Shown piece after piece: positions 62,001 through 64,000 of a stretch of 64,000 bases of DNA. Made by a program: the position numbers and the translations under genes. The DNA comes from Xiphias gladius. Taxonomy: Eukaryota; Chordata; Actinopteri; Istiophoriformes; Xiphiidae. Each line of letters opens with the position of its first letter. Position 1 is the first letter of the stretch. Under the pieces are notes generated by a model. It was not told where the DNA came from. It ran no database searches and was given only the letters and a program-made list of their open reading frames with translations. The stretch is from positions 16,011,105 to 16,075,104 of the forward strand of contig NC_053404.1 of the NCBI RefSeq assembly GCF_016859285.1, given 5' to 3'.

Positions 62001-64000
62001 CGGAGGTCTCCCTTCAGAGCGCATAGTTGCGATTATGGAACATCTTTACGACATTGTAATCTCACAGGCACGCAATAAACATACCTCTGCAAACGCCAGT
62101 TGCTATATCAATATTGACTTTTAGGAATATTACATTCACAGCCATGGATACAACACAATTACTGCTAGTTCACTCGCGTGCGGGTACCACTCACATACAA
62201 GTCGTATTATAATGATTTTAATGATGTGATTGGTTGATTGGTTTCAGACATATCAGAAATAACATCAAAGAGAGTATTATAGGATTTATTTAATATTTAG
62301 GTAAAGTCTCAGTAACTGCGTACTTGTGTTCCAGGTCTTCATTAGTAATATTATTCAGTTTTTTTTTATTTATTAAAGGCCCCGAATTTTCCTTATGTTT
62401 TTTCTTAAGTAGTTAGTTAAAAAATAATAATCCTATAGTACAGTGCTTGACGGTCATTATGTGCTTGTTCCAACCCGTCGCTGAAGCTACATTATGGTTA
62501 TATAGGGTGAAATATTGAAATAGACAAGGCCTTTTCTTATTATTGATGGATTGGATGTAAATGTTCTTCATATTCTGTGCATCATGGTGAACACGTTCCC
62601 CTGTAGTTCAGCCTGCAGCTCCCCAAGAGGCGCCCTTTCACATCCGAGAAAATAATCCCCATGGTGTCATTAGGGTAATCTGGGCTTGTTCTTTGAGGCT
62701 TCAAACTCAACAGAAAACCAGTGCTAGAAATGGGAGGAATGGAGTTGGAAATACACAGGCACCTATCAGGCAGAAAGATGCTACTGCGTCCCTGGAGCCT
62801 AACCTTTACCATGGACTGAAAGTCAAGATATCGCTGCGTCGATGTTGACCATTGTCTGCGTCACCCAGTGCTGGTATGATGGAGGAGAAGGTGACTTTTT
62901 TTTAAAAACAGCAGCAGTGACTGCAGACTAAAACCTGCCTTACAGTAACATAAACATCTGCTAACACCTAAATTAAGTTTGTCACGAAGACCTAAATACT
63001 ACCAAATGCTTCAACCTTTAAAAATAATGATGTCAAATTTTTGCCTGCTAGTGGCCAATTATACCAAAGAGAAAAGAGCGGTTATGTTGATGATTTCACT
63101 TTTCTCAATAGCAAATAGCAAAATTGAGTTTGAAAAAACAGGATGTGCTAATCTCTGTAACACCCCCACTTCCTGGTGGAGGTTGATGTATATTCCAAAG
63201 AACTTTTTCTATTGTTACTACTGAAAGTTGTCCCAGATTACTGTTGATCAGCATCTTGAAACCACAATGTCAGTATTTGCATCATGTGTTTGACTTTAAA
63301 CCCGTTTTAAAACCAGTTTTACCATAAACTAACAAGATAATCCAAAATGCAACCATATGATACAGTAATGAAACACTTCTGTGTCGTTGTGACAGCTCTT
63401 TGTACCTCTGAGTTGGGGATAGTCTGTAATCTGTGAAACTCACAGTGTCAACAATAAAAGGCTCTTATATTGCACTGGTGATTACATCCTCTTCATTGTG
63501 TACCCTCCAATTATAATAAAGAAGTTCACCTCCCTCTTTTACAGACTCCGTTGATTAAATATCAGGCTTTAATTGTACCATTTGTTTCAGGAATTTACTA
63601 ATCTACTTACTTGGCAAACAACAGTTTGCAATTTTCATTCATATCTTGTAATCCAATTTACACTAATACTAATGTTGTTATTCATTAGTATTTATTCAAC
63701 TGAAACCCTTCTGAAATAACACAAATCCAGATCTCCTACAGGGATGATTAACATTTTCTGTAATCTTGTAATCTTGTAATCTTGTAATCTTACATCAGTC
63801 AGTAAATACAAATTACACAATCACACGTGTCTCATAGAGTTTAGAGGTCGTTGGCTGCTGTCCAGTGAAAAAAATGTATCTCATCATCTCCCTGATTTTT
63901 ATTTTTTAATGATAAACTGTGGGATTAAGTTTTCGCTATGGGTTGATTAAGGCACATAAATGATGAAAAATTCATTGTCTTACCTGAACAATGAATAGCT
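62000..64000. other. Upstream of YES1, no gene recognised
   Basis: The sequence is AT-rich with small frames only (62582-62812 minus, 62979-63224 plus), none of which I recognise. A short tandem 'cttgtaat' repeat lies at 63761-63791. In mammals the next gene outward is ADCYAP1; nothing of it is visible here. Confidence 0.6.

Overview
This window is from a ray-finned fish, most likely a percomorph teleost. The genes have small exons with GT-AG introns, the proteins look like vertebrate orthologues with fish-type differences, and several interspersed repeats typical of percomorphs are present along with many CA/TG microsatellites. There is no bacterial or phage content and no CRISPR array.

The window carries the conserved vertebrate block COLEC12 - CLUL1 - TYMS - ENOSF1 - YES1 (human 18p11.32). 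From left to right: (1) 1-19.3 kb holds the 5' end of COLEC12 on the minus strand. Only its first two coding exons are inside (start codon at 18978-18980); the first 17.8 kb is read as its long second intron. (2) 19.3-25.2 kb is a repeat-rich divergent intergenic region with an orphan CpG-rich patch near 21.1 kb. (3) 25.16-28.52 kb holds a CLUL1 (clusterin-like 1) gene on the plus strand in eight coding exons. As written it cannot be translated: exon 2 has two compensating one-base indels and exon 5 has a TGA at a conserved cysteine. (4) 29.61-32.16 kb holds TYMS (thymidylate synthase) on the plus strand in seven exons, intact. (5) 32.72-37.41 kb holds ENOSF1 on the minus strand in fifteen exons, intact, tail to tail with TYMS. 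(6) 39.00-50.82 kb holds YES1 on the minus strand in eleven coding exons, with a probable untranslated first exon ending at 61904 in a CpG island. (7) 62-64 kb holds no gene I can support.

TYMS makes dTMP for DNA synthesis. ENOSF1 (rTS) is its convergent antisense neighbour and in mammals is linked to TYMS regulation; the same tail-to-tail layout is kept here with under 200 bp between the TYMS poly(A) signal and the ENOSF1 stop. YES1 ends only about 145 bp upstream of the ENOSF1 start codon. Every exon boundary listed was placed by hand from reading frame, splice dinucleotides and family similarity; reading phases were summed across exons and agree.

The strongest leads are the damaged CLUL1 gene, a cluster of unusual residues in the YES1 kinase domain, decayed Tc1, LINE and hAT-like elements, and several multi-copy repeat families. 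No wholly new biological system was found.
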